This document shows positions 21,744 through 34,140 of a stretch of DNA of 64,000 nt, in pieces. The position numbers and the translations under genes are program-made. Origin of the DNA: Ignelater luminosus (taxonomy: Eukaryota > Arthropoda > Insecta > Coleoptera > Elateridae). The notes beneath the pieces were generated by a model, which was not told the origin of the DNA, did not search any database, and saw only the letters and a program-made list of their open reading frames with translations. The stretch spans positions 237,167 to 301,166 of the forward strand of contig VTPC01090614.1 of assembly GCA_011009095.1 (NCBI GenBank), read 5' to 3'. Position 1 is the stretch's first letter, and every line of letters starts with the position of its first letter.

Positions 21744-22179
21744 ATATTATTACAGCACTTTACATTTTATTAAAAATTCGTAATGAAATGTAATCCGTTA
21801 ATAATACGCAAATAAAGTTAATCATATCCTGTCGAATTTTTAATTGTGAACGTTTTTTCTTTGTACATACTTGCTGTAAAATCAACTTGGATGATAATAC
21901 ACGTAAGCATAAGTAGAAATTAAGTTAATTAACAATGAATTCCCTATATACATATAAACAAATCACCACCCTGTATATAATAAATAATAAATGACCTAAT
22001 ATAGATCCCTGTGGTACTCTTGAATGTATAAATCTAAATATACAACAACTTGAGATTGATTTAATAAATATGACCTAAATAGAAAGCAAGATCCGATGGT
22101 TGAAGGTGTCAAAAGCTTTTGAATAGTAGGATTAAGTATGTTAATTTACCAGTATAGTTTGCTGTGAATATAACTTTGT
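21744..22179. other. AT-rich spacer before the LINE tail
   Basis: No gene seen. It ends at the (TTAC)n tract which forms the LINE's 3' tail. Confidence 0.35.
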
Positions 22180-25100
22180 TACTTACTTACTTACTTAGTC
22201 CTGCCCTCATCTACCAACTGGTGTAGAAAGTTGGCTAAAGCATTTCCATCCTGCATGGTCCGAAATTAGCTGGGTCGCTCGTCCCCAAGTGCAACTTCTT
22301 TCTCTGAGGTCAGTTTAAATGTTGTCAGCCCAGGTTGTCCTTCTTCCGCGTGGTCTTCTTCCCTCTGGCCTTGCCTCTACCGCTTGTAGTGGGTACCTAA
22401 AGCAGGGCATCCTCTGAACGTGGCCAACCCACCTTAACTGAGAGAACTTGTCCCGGTTCACCAGTAATTCTGTTGCAAGGGACGCTCTGATGGCCGTGTT
22501 CCTGATTCTGTCCCTTCTGGTCTTTCCAGCTACCGCTCTCGGGTACCTCATCTCTGTAGCCTGGACGCTGCTTTCTACCTTGTTATTCATGGTCCAGCTC
22601 TCGCTGCTAAAAGTTAGAATCGGGACGTAGGTAGACCTGGACACTGCCATCTTAGTCTGTTCACTTGCTTCCTGCTTCCTTAAGAATCTGCTAGTTACCG
22701 CTCGAAGCATCCTCCCGGAAGTGGCTATACGGTCGTTTAGTTCTTGAGTAAGTTTTCCATTCTCACTTATCATTCCTCCTAAATATTTAAACTCACGAAC
22801 CTGTTTCAGCATCTCCCCAGGAACCTTCACACTGTAGTGCTTTGGCTCTCTCGATATCACCATAATCTTAGTCTTGTTACGGCTGATGCTAAGCCAAGCT
22901 GCTCGAAAGGCATCACCAGAAGATTTAAGTTGAACTGGAACTTTTACGCGAAATTGGTATATATAAGGGAATTAATAAAGACAGGGTTCAGTTTCCAGTT
23001 CCCTAATTTATATTTTTTAAATCCCCTGCAGTTCTTCAAGGCTAGGTCCATCACCATCGCAAATAGAAGGGGGTCAAGAATATCCTCTTGCCGAACGCCT
23101 GCCTTGCTACTGAACTCTGAGGAGGAACAGTGGTGGGTTTTAATTTTTTTCCTACATTCTTTGTAAAAACTTTTTACCCGTTTGGTTAGGCTTCGTGGAA
23201 CATCAAATCTATCAAGAGCGTTCGAGATTGATCTTTATGTCAAAAGCCTTTTCTATGTCAATAAAGCAGAGGTGCAAAATCTTTCCCATACTCGATGACC
23301 TTCTCTGTCGCCCCCATCACAACGAAAATAGCATCTTGGGTCTCCCTGTTTGTTCTGAAACCACACTGTACTTTTTCTAATCTTTGTTCTACATGGGCTC
23401 GTAGTTCTGTTTCTAGTATTCTATCGTAAATCTTATTCGGGACGCTAAGTAAGGATATACCACGGTGAGTTTTACATATCCTGTTATCGCCTTTCTTGAA
23501 CAGAAAAGCTATAACAGACAGCTCCCAATTTTTGGGGGTAGTGGAAGTCTCCTAGGTAAGCACGCAAACTCTGTGAAGCATTCTGTTTCCCACCGTTCCA
23601 TAAACTTGACCATCTCGGGAGTTCATCGATTATCACCAGCCACTTTTCCCAGCTTTACTCTCGATATCGCTTGTAGAAATTCATCAAGGCTTGGAGGCGA
23701 TGTTCCCTCTAAGGTGTGCGCTAGTGCGCGCGTACAGCGTTTAAAAAATAGCGCACAAAGAGAATACAGTAATATTCAAATTCAAGAAGATTTACTTTTT
23801 TTTGCTAACGCGCTAACGATCAGACTGTGTATGGCGTACGTGTTTACCACCATTTTCTAGCCGGCGGCGAGTCGGCGACGTCCGTCTATGCAACATTGTT
23901 GCATGTTGTCGACTTCTTCGAACTATCAACTGATATCGTATGAATCGAATTTGAAATGGCGCACAAATTACTTTCAAAAATTGCACAGACGAAAAAAATT
24001 GCTTGGAAGCCTCGTTCTTGCATTTTCTGATTGTTCCTTCTGCACTTCGTCTTGTTTGTTTTCTTCTTCAATGTGGAGCTCGCTTTCCTCACTCAAAAGT
24101 TCATAGAAATATTCGTGCCACCTCTTCATGATTTCGGTCAGTTTAGTAAGAATGTTTTTATCGCTATCTTTAATAAATCTAAGTAGGCAGTCATCATTAT
24201 TAGTGCGCATATTTTCGAGAACCTTGTAAAACAGTTTTTGGCTGTTTGTTGCGTTCTCCTCTAAAAATTGCTTAGACTCTTCCCAAGACTTCTGCTTCAC
24301 TTTCTCTTTTACTTTATTCCTTTGTAGTTTGTAGGTGTTTCTTCTTTTTCTTTTTTTTTGCAGTCTTTTGCTGAAGATATATTTTCCACATTTTCTTTTT
24401 TGCGGCCATTTGCAATTTCAGTTCTTCCGTCCACCACCGTGTTGCTTTCCAATAGGCACGCTCCCGCATTCCTTCTGTGCCGTCGCTCTAATTACCCCTT
24501 TAAAATTCTCCTAGGCAGTTTCTAGGCCCATCTCCTGCTCCCAGCCTGGTGTTTCTGCCGCTTTTTGTGTAACCAGAGATTGATAAAGTTCTCGCGTTTC
24601 ATCTTTCAATTTATAAGAGTAAACTTTTTTTTCTTTGGTCTTAAACTTGTCACTAACAGATCGTGCTGCATGTCTGGGTACTATAATATAGTCTATTATT
24701 AATTTCTCATTTCTGCCTGGCTCAATTCTCGTATATTTGTGTATACTTTTATGGGAAAACCTTGAATTCAATATTACCAACCCATTTGCTAGACAAAATT
24801 GGAGCAGACGCTTACCATTCCGGTGAGGTTCTTCGTGGGGTCCTAAGACATCTAGCATTGAAGTCCCCCATAAGAATGACATCCTCTTTTATTTCCTCAA
24901 AAGTCTTCCCTCGCCGACGTCTCTTCTATAGTTACGGTCAGGATGCGTTCGTTTACTCACGTCCAGTCTCTTACAAGGTGAACATGTGTCTTATCCACTA
25001 GGCACACCAGCTCTAGCTCTATTTCTTTGCGGAACACTTGAATAAACACGGAATCGTCATGGATTCGTTTACAGCCTTGCCCTTTCTTTTTGGTTTCTGT

Positions 25101-25420
25101 CATTTTTTTCTCCTCTACTAGCTCCACCTTCTTTCCATTCAAATTTCTTATATTACTAGTTGCATATTTGAGAGAGATGAGTCTTCGCGAGCTCTATGCC
25201 GTCTTGATCAGTCCGGGAACTTTCTTTTGCCTACTTTCGGGTGTATGAGGGATTGGCCCATAGCACCCTAGTTTGCTGAGGGGGGCTGCCCCCTGAGCGT
25301 GCAAGCCCACTCCCTTTCTGCTTTGTGGGGGGTGTTCTTGATAAGTATGTCCTGAGGCGAGGATCCAAATTCCTCCATTCGGGTTCTATAGAGGGCCCTT
25401 TCTCATTTCTCATCCGGGCT
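22180..25420 (-). mobile_element. RTE-like non-LTR retrotransposon (LINE), broken
   Basis: A nearly full-length but broken LINE. From 25420 down on the minus strand: a GC-rich 5' part (25231-25413); an AP-endonuclease domain (about 24510-25140) with VLGPHEEPHRNGKRLLQFC and IDYIIVPRH; a linker (23974-24300) with MKRWHEYFYELLSEE; the reverse transcriptase (about 22960-23700) with GFRTNRETQDAIF and a degenerate ID.EKAFD; and a well-kept C-terminal part (22315-22863) with FKYLGGMISENGKLTQEL, SESWTM, and LRWVGHVQRMP. The 3' end is a (TAAG)n tract at 22180-22199, a microsatellite tail typical of RTE-type LINEs. Several frameshifts and stops break the reverse transcriptase, and about 280 bp of foreign DNA splits it at about 23710-23990. 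The clade is given as RTE-like from domain order and tail; a related craft-type clade is possible. Confidence 0.8.
23710..23990. mobile_element. Probable insertion inside the LINE
   Basis: Between two segments that match the LINE lies about 280 bp that does not. It is GC-richer in places, with GTGCGCTAGTGCGCGCG near its left end, GGCGGCGAGTCGGCGACG in the middle, and AATGGCGCACAAATT near its right end. TGTGCGC and GCGCACA at opposite ends are short inverted matches. No clear target duplication was seen. A hAT-like MITE is possible but unproven. Confidence 0.4.
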
Positions 25421-25559
25421 TGGAACTGGCAATGGCGGAGTGAATATGTCGTTGATAATATTCAGCAACTCAGTATTACAGCGGTGATTGCTACGAAATA
25501 CCGATCACTCCGTGGGAAAAAACTTGGTAAATTTTTAAACTGAAGCCCCGCTTTAGCTG

Positions 25560-25890
25560 CAGCTCTTTATTACGTTGTACATTTCCAAAAGAGTGCGCAA
25601 CTGTTCGACTATGATATTTTCAAGGACCTTGGACATTGTGGGTAATATACTAATAGGGCTGATAGCTTTTAGCTATTTAGAATTAGACGTCTTAGAAAGA
25701 GGAATGACATGGGCTTGCTTCTAAACTAAAGCAAAAACCGAATTACGTAAGCAAAAGTTGATAATATAAGTTATATAATGTTACTGTTTAAAAGTTCAAT
25801 CTTACTCTCAATATCTGATAAATCATAGATTATGTTCCAAGGACGCTTTAAAACGAATTTCAGATGTTTGCTTAGTTGATTTATTGCAAC
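25560..25890 (-). mobile_element. Jockey-like LINE scrap
   Basis: A minus-strand fragment reading KAISPISILPTMSKVLENII followed by VEQLRTLLE. This corresponds to the reverse transcriptase block usually written YRPISLLP.LSKVLEKII in jockey-type LINEs. A weaker trace (KFVLKRPWNIIYDLSDIESK) lies upstream at about 25800-25880. The fragment is short and has several stops. Remains may extend toward 26100 but cannot be followed. Confidence 0.65.
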
Positions 25891-28160
25891 AAAAGATCAT
25901 CTGTGGAACAGGCAACACTCCAGAGGACAATGTGCTATGTAGATCTGTCGCTGGGATGTAGTGAATAAGAGTTAACCAAGTCAAAATAATTCTTGTAGGT
26001 TTGTTAATTATTGTATATTAACTCATCAAAGGTGTTAAGCACATATTTAGCTTTAGATGCATCGTAATTGAGTAAATCTACCAGGTGATCAAGGTCATGC
26101 ATACGAACTTCTAATTATTTTATTGATGAACAAATTTTAATAAGATCTGCAGTTAATAAACGCAGTTTTTTGAAATGCTAAACACATTAATCAGCATTTC
26201 GATGGTTACTAAAATTTAATCTTTTATGTTTTACTTTAGGCGGCTGGAATATTGTCCAAACTGTTTAGAATTAATCATGTCACTGTAGAAAAATTGAAAT
26301 TGAAATTAAATTTTTTAGGTTTTTAACAAGACTTCACTAATGTAAAAAGCCAAGGAACTATCATTGTCATTATGAAAGATTGGGTATTTAACGAAATATG
26401 CTGCTGGGCGAGTAAATGTATTTTAAAAACACGATCACAGAATGTAGGACAACTACTATGTAAAGTAAAGGAAACTACAAAGCTGCAGTTAAAATTCATC
26501 CTTGGTTTTATATTCTAGTTGAATATTGGAAATGGTCTAGTTTCTAGAATTGTTTATAGTTTTTCCTTATGCTGCATAAAGTAATTTGTAAATGCATATG
26601 TTATTGACATTTTATTATTAATTTTTGCATTTATTAATTTTACAGTTAATAACTTGTAGATGAGAACTAATGGAAAACGCAAAAAATGATATAAACATTG
26701 CACGACAGGAAATTTTACAGTTGGTTTCTATTTTAAATTTATGGCTTCTACACGTTTAAATGAATATGTGGAATTATTATATACTGCCAACACGCATAGT
26801 TTTAGTTAATTAAGGGAATATCCATTTTATGTCCGGTTATATCGTTTAATCATTTATAAGTGAACATGACATGTTGCCATCATTTTAGTAGATAGAATTT
26901 CATTTTATTTATAAATTTTTTTAATATCCAAATAATCTTTCGATTTGTTCGATCCCAAAATCTAATAAACAGCTGGTGTATATATATTTCTTATTAGACA
27001 ATGGATTGATCCTTTGGCTGTTTGTTTAATTTCTAATTGTTTTGTCCGCTACAAATAGGGAGGCAACACACTTTGCATATCATGAATATTTTTGTAATCA
27101 TAAAGTGTAGTTTGGAAGCTATGAAAAAATAAAAATGTCCAAATTCTAATAGTACTCTTTAGATATTCCTTGTCGTTCCGTTTAAAAATCCCATTTTCAT
27201 CGCATAAATATCTAAAAATCCTAACTTGAATTAAAAAGGTATAAAAATGGTCGAAAATCATCGATTCTATTTTAAATCTACAGTTAATTCTACTTATTTG
27301 AATTCTCTCGCAAAATATATTTTTTGTCATTATCGTATTGTTTTTACAGTTTGACATTCATCATTTAATTAGCGAATGGCTGCATTTTATTGTTAGTTTG
27401 TTTTGTGTAAAATTCTGGTAAATTTCCTTGAAGAATCTGAAGGTAAAATTGAAACTTTTTATCAAATCACTACCTGGTATTAAAATATTGGCAATAACTT
27501 TCTTAAAACTTCCAAAGACATGATTAAGCCTGGTGTTGACCTTGCTAGTCTTGAGCTTTGCCCTAATTGCTCTACCATACTCTCAGTCCCTTTTAGTTTA
27601 CTGCGCCTGATGCCTAACTCTTTCTTGGGTTTCAAAACCACGTTTTCTTATAGGAACACAGTATAGAGGGGTCTGTCTCGTTTTTCTAAGGCTAATCTGG
27701 ATCTAAGAAATTTTTTTATTAGACACTTGAAGATCCTTGAAATCGAAATTTCTTGTATGAAGTTCATTCGATAAAAGGCGATTAACTTCCATAATGCGAA
27801 AATCAGTAAACTAATGCAGGATCATATATTACGGATATGTGGCGCAAAGAAATTGTGCTAAAAAAGGTGCCAATTAATTGTGTCGCACCAAAAAACAAAC
27901 AAGGCTCAATTGTTTAAAAAAAACCAGATTTGAAAAACTTAGGAGGACAAAACTAGCGCCATCTAAGTGCGAAATAAGTAAGCGGCGAACGCCTAAAGAA
28001 CAGGCAACCAACTATACTAGTATATACATTGGGGTGGCAAAGAACAGAACTAAACTGTATACTGAAGGATAAAAAAAGATTAAAAATAATTAAGTAATGA
28101 AACAGCAGGCCAAGGTTGACTCTTGAGGTACACACAACTACAACAATAGCTAAAACCATT
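25891..28160. other. AT-rich sequence, nothing recognised
   Basis: Presumed intronic. A 102-codon minus-strand frame at 27049-27357 is the longest frame here. It has no recognisable motif, a composition like its surroundings (Ile/Phe/Asn-rich) and no splice or promoter context; it is probably chance. Confidence 0.4.
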
Positions 28161-28225
28161 GTAAAACACATAGTGAGATCAGGGTCGTAAAACACATAGT
28201 GAGATCAGGGTCGTGAAACACACTG
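28161..28225. repeat. 26-bp tandem duplication
   Basis: Two identical 26-bp units (starting 28161 and 28187, core ACATAGTGAGATCAGGGTC) and the start of a third with one change. The perfect identity suggests a recent slippage or duplication event. Confidence 0.9.
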
Positions 28226-29569
28226 TATGACAGCATTATAAATCTCACTTTTGAACAAATTACTTACAACGTCAGAGCTCAATATGCAAGGGCGATTGGA
28301 AAAAATTCTATATTGTATGTGGTATGCTTAACTATACGACATTTCGTAGAAATATTTCCAAGACAAAAAGTCACTGTATTGCCATGGCTTCAACCTAAAT
28401 TTCATAAAACACGCAGTGCGGAATGAGATGCAAAAACCAACGATTTTGAACGTTATTGTCTTTCGAAAGCACACGAACTTCTGGTGACAAAATCGTTGTG
28501 CGTATGAAATTTAAACAAACGGATTGTTAATATTTTTAATGTCAGCAGATTTTTAAGACTGTCTTTAGTATAAAAAGGGTAATAAAATGTAATTTTCTAA
28601 ATTAATTAATTTCTAGGTAGTATTCTAGTTTTAATTACTAAATAGGGCTTAATTTGAAGTAATTAATTATAATACCTATTATTACAACATAAAATTGTTT
28701 TCCTTATTAAAACGTATTTTATCAACAAAAGGCTTGTAAATGAAATATCAAAATAATCTTGTTAACATACAAAGCGCGACAGACATTAATTAGTTATTTA
28801 TATTAAAATTTCAAATGTCAATAGTATTTGTTTAATTGATTTGATAAAACAAAGTTTCACCTGTTTGAGAAAAAAAGCACCACATTTATAATGTTTAGAT
28901 ATATCGGATAAGCCAGTGACCTTGCAGAAGCACTTATGAAATATGGATCAATGCCATTAAAACCGCATGTTTATTATTAGTGTTTAATTTGTGAAATGTT
29001 TGAAATTTCTTTTTCGTTAATATAACACTTGAGTTTTAATTATTAATAGATTGGGAATATTTGAAATATACCAAAGGCAATAAAGAACAATTACGTTTTA
29101 CACCTTTCTTGTTTTCATTTAGTAACCATCAATTATGTTTGAAAATTACCAAAATAATTGACTCAGAGAAACTGTAATAATACATAAAACAAAAGAAATT
29201 AAGTTTCCTTAATTTTCTTTTTATTGATTCATAAAATTACTAATGAATATCAACACATTTCTAAAAAAGTACTTTAGTTGGGATAGGATAGATAAGAATT
29301 CTTCTTGAAGACAAGAAAATTTGTCTAGCGTTCTTGAATTCAGTTTTTGTGAACATCTTACTATTCAGTGTTTTGGTACTAAAAATAAATCAGCTCCTGT
29401 GCATATAGTGAGCCTCTAAAACAAAATAATAAAGGTGTAAGATAGGTATTAAAATGTCAGCACGCACTACTATACAGTTATTTATAGGTCCTAGATGAGA
29501 CATATTTATTAAATATTCTCTTTTTATGATGACATCTATAATCGAATAGCAGTTAGTTATTGCAAACAG
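28226..29569. other. AT-rich sequence, nothing recognised
   Basis: No coding, RNA or repeat signal found on either strand. Confidence 0.4.
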
Positions 29570-29855
29570 CTGTCTTGTCTTCTTACAAAGCATCTTTTGT
29601 CTCTCTGGATGTTTCTGTAAATTTCTTGATTTGGCAGCATCATATCTTTGGGAAATTCTTGTACACTTTTTTGAGTTGTCATTGTTATTTATGGTTTTGC
29701 AGAGTACTGAATTCTTGCTCATGAAGGGCTCGGGTTTCTGAAAATATGCAAATTTCTCTAGACTCTTAGATTCTTTCAGGCTTTCGATATTTGTAAAATC
29801 CTAGATTTCCGGACTTTTTTGGTACTAGACACCGGTTCCAGCTGCTTTGGTAGTT
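29570..29855 (-). repeat. Dispersed repeat, copy B of an inverted pair
   Basis: The reverse complement aligns with 3636-3945 over nearly its whole length. This copy keeps an open frame on the minus strand (part of 29390-29722), including KCTRISQRYDAAKSRNLQKH. The peptide is Lys/Arg/Asn-rich and not recognised. It may be a remnant of an element's coding region. Confidence 0.7.
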
Positions 29856-29980
29856 GGCAAATTCAACCTTAATGCTAGTTAGGGACATTTTTACAAATTT
29901 CTCGCGTTATAGACTCAAAACCATAACACTAAGGGTTGGTTACACCAATGATTTGATTGCCAGTTAAAATTGGTTGCACA

Positions 29981-30012
29981 TTAAAACCCATACTTCACTT
30001 ATGGGTTTTTAA
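29981..30012. repeat. Short perfect hairpin
   Basis: Arms TTAAAACCCATA and TATGGGTTTTTAA around a 7-base loop. It lies 120 bp from the dispersed repeat and may be an edge of a small DNA element; no function is implied. Confidence 0.6.
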
Positions 30013-30375
30013 TCCCCAATCTGCGTTTTCGCGAAGCTTTGGTACTTATATTTTTCAAATCGTCTAGAAAAGCTATTTTTAAAAATGTAACACAATAGGG
30101 TGTCCCATTAAAAAAGAAGACTGTACACTTGAAAACGCCGCCGATATTTAAATTGGGTTTTTCGTATTTAGCAATACCTTGATACCAAATCTGGTACCAG
30201 TCGTATTATTATAACCATAATCATCGCAAAAACAATTCTAATCTTACTACATAATCTTATAGTAGCGTTGTACAATAATAGTAATGGCTAAAAACGTGAT
30301 TTTAATAAGCAAGATCTAAGAAAAAGACACTTTTAGTGAAAATAAATAAAAAGAGTAAAGTTCCACTAAACAAAC
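30013..30375. other. AT-rich spacer, possible TE end
   Basis: Includes AATAGGGTGTCCCATTAAAA (30094-30113), a GGGTGTCCCA-type phrase I recall from ends of insect DNA elements. No element could be delimited. Confidence 0.25.
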
Positions 30376-30605
30376 GACGGTCTGTGATCTCTACTCGGAC
30401 TACACCCACGCATGGACCACCTTCAGTGTCCCCTAGTCAGGCTATGCCCTTCATTAACCTTCTTAAAATAACCAAATGCCCTCGTTCGCGCTTCTTTCTC
30501 CATTAACCTACTTACTAGAGCTAATTATCACTAAGGCTCGGGCTACTTCTGGTGACCCCTAGTCGGGCTTCGTCCTCCATTATCCTTATTGTTGTTTACC
30601 AGAAT
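30376..30605 (-). repeat. Diverged outpost of the 39-42 kb satellite
   Basis: Read on the minus strand this contains at least two units of the same family as 39240-41800: GGTTAATGGAG or GGTTAATGAAG followed by GC-rich text ending AGCCTGACTAGGGG or AGCCCGACTAGGGG, with a TTAGCTCTAGTAAG link. These match the satellite's long-form units (GGTTAACGGAGGGCGAAGTC and TTAGCTCTAGTGAG). Orientation is opposite to the main array. About 230 bp, strongly diverged. Confidence 0.65.
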
Positions 30606-30929
30606 TTCTTACAGTATTTATTGTACGTGTTTTAGAGGTAAATTGTACGAATACAGACAATACAGAAGTAATAGACAAAAACGTTTTTTTTGTATCACAT
30701 TGAAAACTTGACATATAACAAAGACGATGTTACCCTAAAGACATATAGAAAACTATCAAACGGACGATAGTAGTTCGATTAATGTTAACTGTTTTCAATT
30801 ACTTATGTATTTACAACACCATATCTCAATTGAGAACAACTGCTACATTTCTGAAATGTTAACTTAAAACCAATTACAGATGGTTACATTCCTGTCAACT
30901 AAGCCTAAACCCGGACAATGTTCTAAATG
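30606..30929. other. AT-rich spacer, nothing recognised
   Basis: Between the satellite outpost and the copia fossil. No signal was found. Confidence 0.35.
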
Positions 30930-32290
30930 CGCTTCAGAGGAAAATGCTTTTGTTAGGATATCAGCAGTCATTTCCTTACTTTCACAATAACTTGAATGAA
31001 TTTGATTACTTTCGATGCACTATTTATGTCGATGTGTTTAGTTCTGGAGCCAAACTTTAAGTTCTTTCCTATTTCCACGGCTCCCTTGTTATCACACATA
31101 ATAGTTGTCGGTTTTTCTAAATTCATATCTAATTCTCTTAGAAGGCCACGTATCCAGTTAGCTTCTTGAATAGCTGCACCAAGAGCCATATATTTAGCTT
31201 CTGTTAATGATAAGGTGTTGCTTGCTTTTTAGTATTCCAAGACATGGCAACGTTTAAAAAAATAAATGCATATCCGGTAGTCGATTTGCAGTCATCTGAA
31301 CAACCAGCCCAATCAGAATCACTATAAGCGTAAGGTGCTTCATTCTCTTGGTGGAATCTTAATCTCCATGAAATATTTCCTTTTATATATCGAAGGAGTC
31401 CCTTCACAGCTGACTAATGAGCAAGGCCTGTATTTTTACTAAATCTGTTCAACGGCAAATATTAAATCGTGTTTTGTTCCATAAGCAGCATACATTATAC
31501 TCCCTATGGCTTTTAGGTATGGTATTATATTTATCTCTTTCTTCTTCTGGGCAGTTTTTAGTTCCATCTCTTTTGACAATTTTGTATTTGTATCCAAAGG
31601 GGTTGGAGCTGACTTTCAATCACTCATATTACATTTTTCAAGTACGTGTCTTAGATAACTTTCTTGATTCAAAATAATACTGCCATCCTGTCTCGTGACT
31701 TGAATGTCTAAGCAATGGTTTAGTGATCTCAAATCTATTATAGTTTCTATCAATTTAGCTTTTTACCAAGATTTTGATTTATCATTATTGCTGAAAATCA
31801 AAATATTGTCTACATAGATTCCTACCAAAAACAATTCCCCTGCCTGAAATCTGACGTAGACACAGGTATCATGGAATGAAGGTGTAAAATTTAATCTTCT
31901 AAGCACTGTAACTAATTCAAGGTACCAAACACGACTTGCTTGCTTGAGGGCATACACAGATTTCAGTAAGCGACATATCTGGCCATCAGGAAGTTTTACA
32001 TACATTTCTTCTGGAAGCTCTGAATGTAGAAAAGCTGTAGTGACATCCATATGGTCTATTGACAGTCCATGGTTGGCAGCAAGTGCAATTAATATGCGAA
32101 TGAAACTAGAGCGGATGACAAGTGAAAATGTCTCTTCATAATCTGCACCTTTTTTTTGTAAACATCCTCTGGCTACCAATCTAGCCTTATAATGAATGAT
32201 GTTTCCATCGTGACCCATTGGTGATAGGCTTACGCTCCGGTGGAAGTTCTGCAATGAATCCATGATCGATTAACCTGATGGGATTTTAAT
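30930..32290 (-). mobile_element. Copia-type LTR retrotransposon fossil 1
   Basis: Minus-strand remnant of a Ty1/copia pol region. From 32290 down: the reverse transcriptase of the RVT_2 type (31763-32263), the connection region, and RNase H (30968-31407). No LTR, gag or integrase was recognised. It is broken in several places and looks old. Confidence 0.85.
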
Positions 32291-33590
32291 TCCTCTAAGG
32301 ACTTCTTGTTCAGTGATAGGGCTCGATGTACACAACATAACCTGATTGCAAACGAAATCGTCATTAAAACTAAATTTGTTTGGTTTAATCACCCGTTTTG
32401 GATAGCCATTTTCCACGTAAAATCAACAGTTTACATACTTAGACCTAGCAATCTAGAAGGTTTATACATGAATAGAGCAGTGTCAAATGGTAAACGGTAG
32501 ACAATTTGAACATGTGCGTTATATTTTATAAATGATTTTGTTTGTTTTTTAAACGTATTTTCTTATATCTGCCTAGTCTCCCTCTTGTGATAAGTATTAA
32601 AAGTCAAATTTTTCAAAAATTTGCATGCCCTGTTCTCTTTCATCGTGTATATTTCTCGATCTAGACTAGAAGTACCTTTTCATAACATTTACACAACAGT
32701 CGAATTCATGTTTAGTTACTGTAATTTCCAGGACATTTTATTTTATAAAATTAATTTTCGACATTAACTCAATGATTTGAATTTCCAAAAAAATATGTAC
32801 ATATTCTCCTAGTTGTAATTACATCTCTCAACTTTAAAAAACATTGCACACAGAATTGAGTTTAGACACTGTTTCTCCTTCACATTGAAAGAAGAGTTGG
32901 TAAATATTTAGGGCCAGTTTAAAGAAGCTGAATTAAAATAAATTTAATTCGGTGTTTTTGCAAAAGCTCACGTTTAGCGTAACGCTGGTTATCAGAAATA
33001 AAACTCAAAATTAATATTAGCAATGTTCTTCTAAGCAGAATCAAACAACTTTCTGGGCATTGAGCCTAAGTCCTGTCTTGGTTGAAAACTAACTTTTATC
33101 GTTAATAATTTAGTGGCACCTCCAATTCCATGTCAAGGCACCTTTCCACGTAATGTAGCAAAAAAAGTGCCACTCAGCATCTTTTCAAGGGAACGCAAAC
33201 TGATTAAGTATTGTTTTTGTGTTTTTGTACTGAACACAGACTCAAGAACAAACAGAATGTGTTCCATGAGCTCCAAGAAAAATTAATTCTTTTGAGCTTA
33301 GTTTGACAAACCTCGAAGCTTACTTTTATGCAGGATATTTATAAAACAGAGGTAACTTTCTTTAAGTTCACATAAAATTATCCGTTTTTGAATTTTGTAT
33401 TCCCCTTTCTCTCCTGATAACATCATCAGAATTCTAAAACTCAAATATCGTTTACATCTCACAATATTCTAGATGACATCCGAGTTTAGTATCAGAAAAC
33501 TGCAAAATTTTCTTTTAGTTTTCTGTAGCTGCATAGTTTTTTTGCAATAATGCACAGAATCAACGAAATGATGTTTAACCATGCTCAGTT
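32291..33590. other. AT-rich sequence, nothing recognised
   Basis: Presumed intronic. A 64-codon plus-strand frame at 32306-32500 has no similarity to known proteins. Confidence 0.4.
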
Positions 33591-34140
33591 TAGAAATTTG
33601 TCGGGTTTGGTCGGTCAGCTGTTGGACTTCTAGGGCCTTTCGGACCGTTCAGGTCGTCGGACCTTTTGGACTCTTTGGTCCTTCGAGTCTCTCAAATCTA
33701 TCAAGCTATTTGGATTCTGCGGGCCGTTGGGTCTTTTGGACTTCTCGGCTCTTTGGGTCTATCGGGCCATTTGGATCTCTCGGGCTTGTCAGGCCATACG
33801 GATCTATCAGGCCATACGTGTCTGTCCGGCCGTTTGGGCTTCTCAGGCCTGTCGGGCCTTTTTTAACTTCTCGGCGCTTCGGGTCTATTGGGCTGTTTGG
33901 ACCTCTTGGATCTGTAGGCCATACTGGTCTGTTGGGCTTTCTGGACTTCCCGGGCTTGTCGGATCGTTCGGGTTGTCGGGCCATTTAGACTTTTTGGCCC
34001 TCCGGGTCTATCGGGGTGTTTAGATGTTTTATCCTATCGGACCTCTAGGGAGTGTCAGATCATACGGGCCTCTTGGGCTTATCGGGTCGGTCAAGAAGTT
34101 ACCACGTCTTTTTTGGCCCGTGTCAAGTTTGTCCGGGTCG
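33591..34140. repeat. GC-rich minisatellite built on TCGGGCC / TTTGGAC motifs
   Basis: About 550 bp in which short variants of TCGGGCC, TTTGGACTTCTCGG and GGGTCTATCGGG recur many times. A longer unit of about 125 bp can be traced: the phrase CTTCTCGGC.CTT.GGGTCTAT starts at 33741, at 33867 (126 bp later) and, degraded, at about 33990. It is far richer in G+C than its surroundings, and the plus strand is T/G-rich with little A. Four overlapping long open frames come from the repeat and none is taken as a gene. Confidence 0.8.

Noticed and set aside
27049-27357. 102-codon minus-strand frame as a host gene
   Set aside because: No motif, composition like the surrounding AT-rich DNA, no promoter or splice support.
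28161-28225. CRISPR-like repeat
   Set aside because: Direct tandem units without spacers, in eukaryotic DNA.
33581-34023. Overlapping 66-135 codon frames with collagen- or proline-rich translations
   Set aside because: They are by-products of the GC-rich minisatellite, open in several frames and both strands, with no start or splice context.
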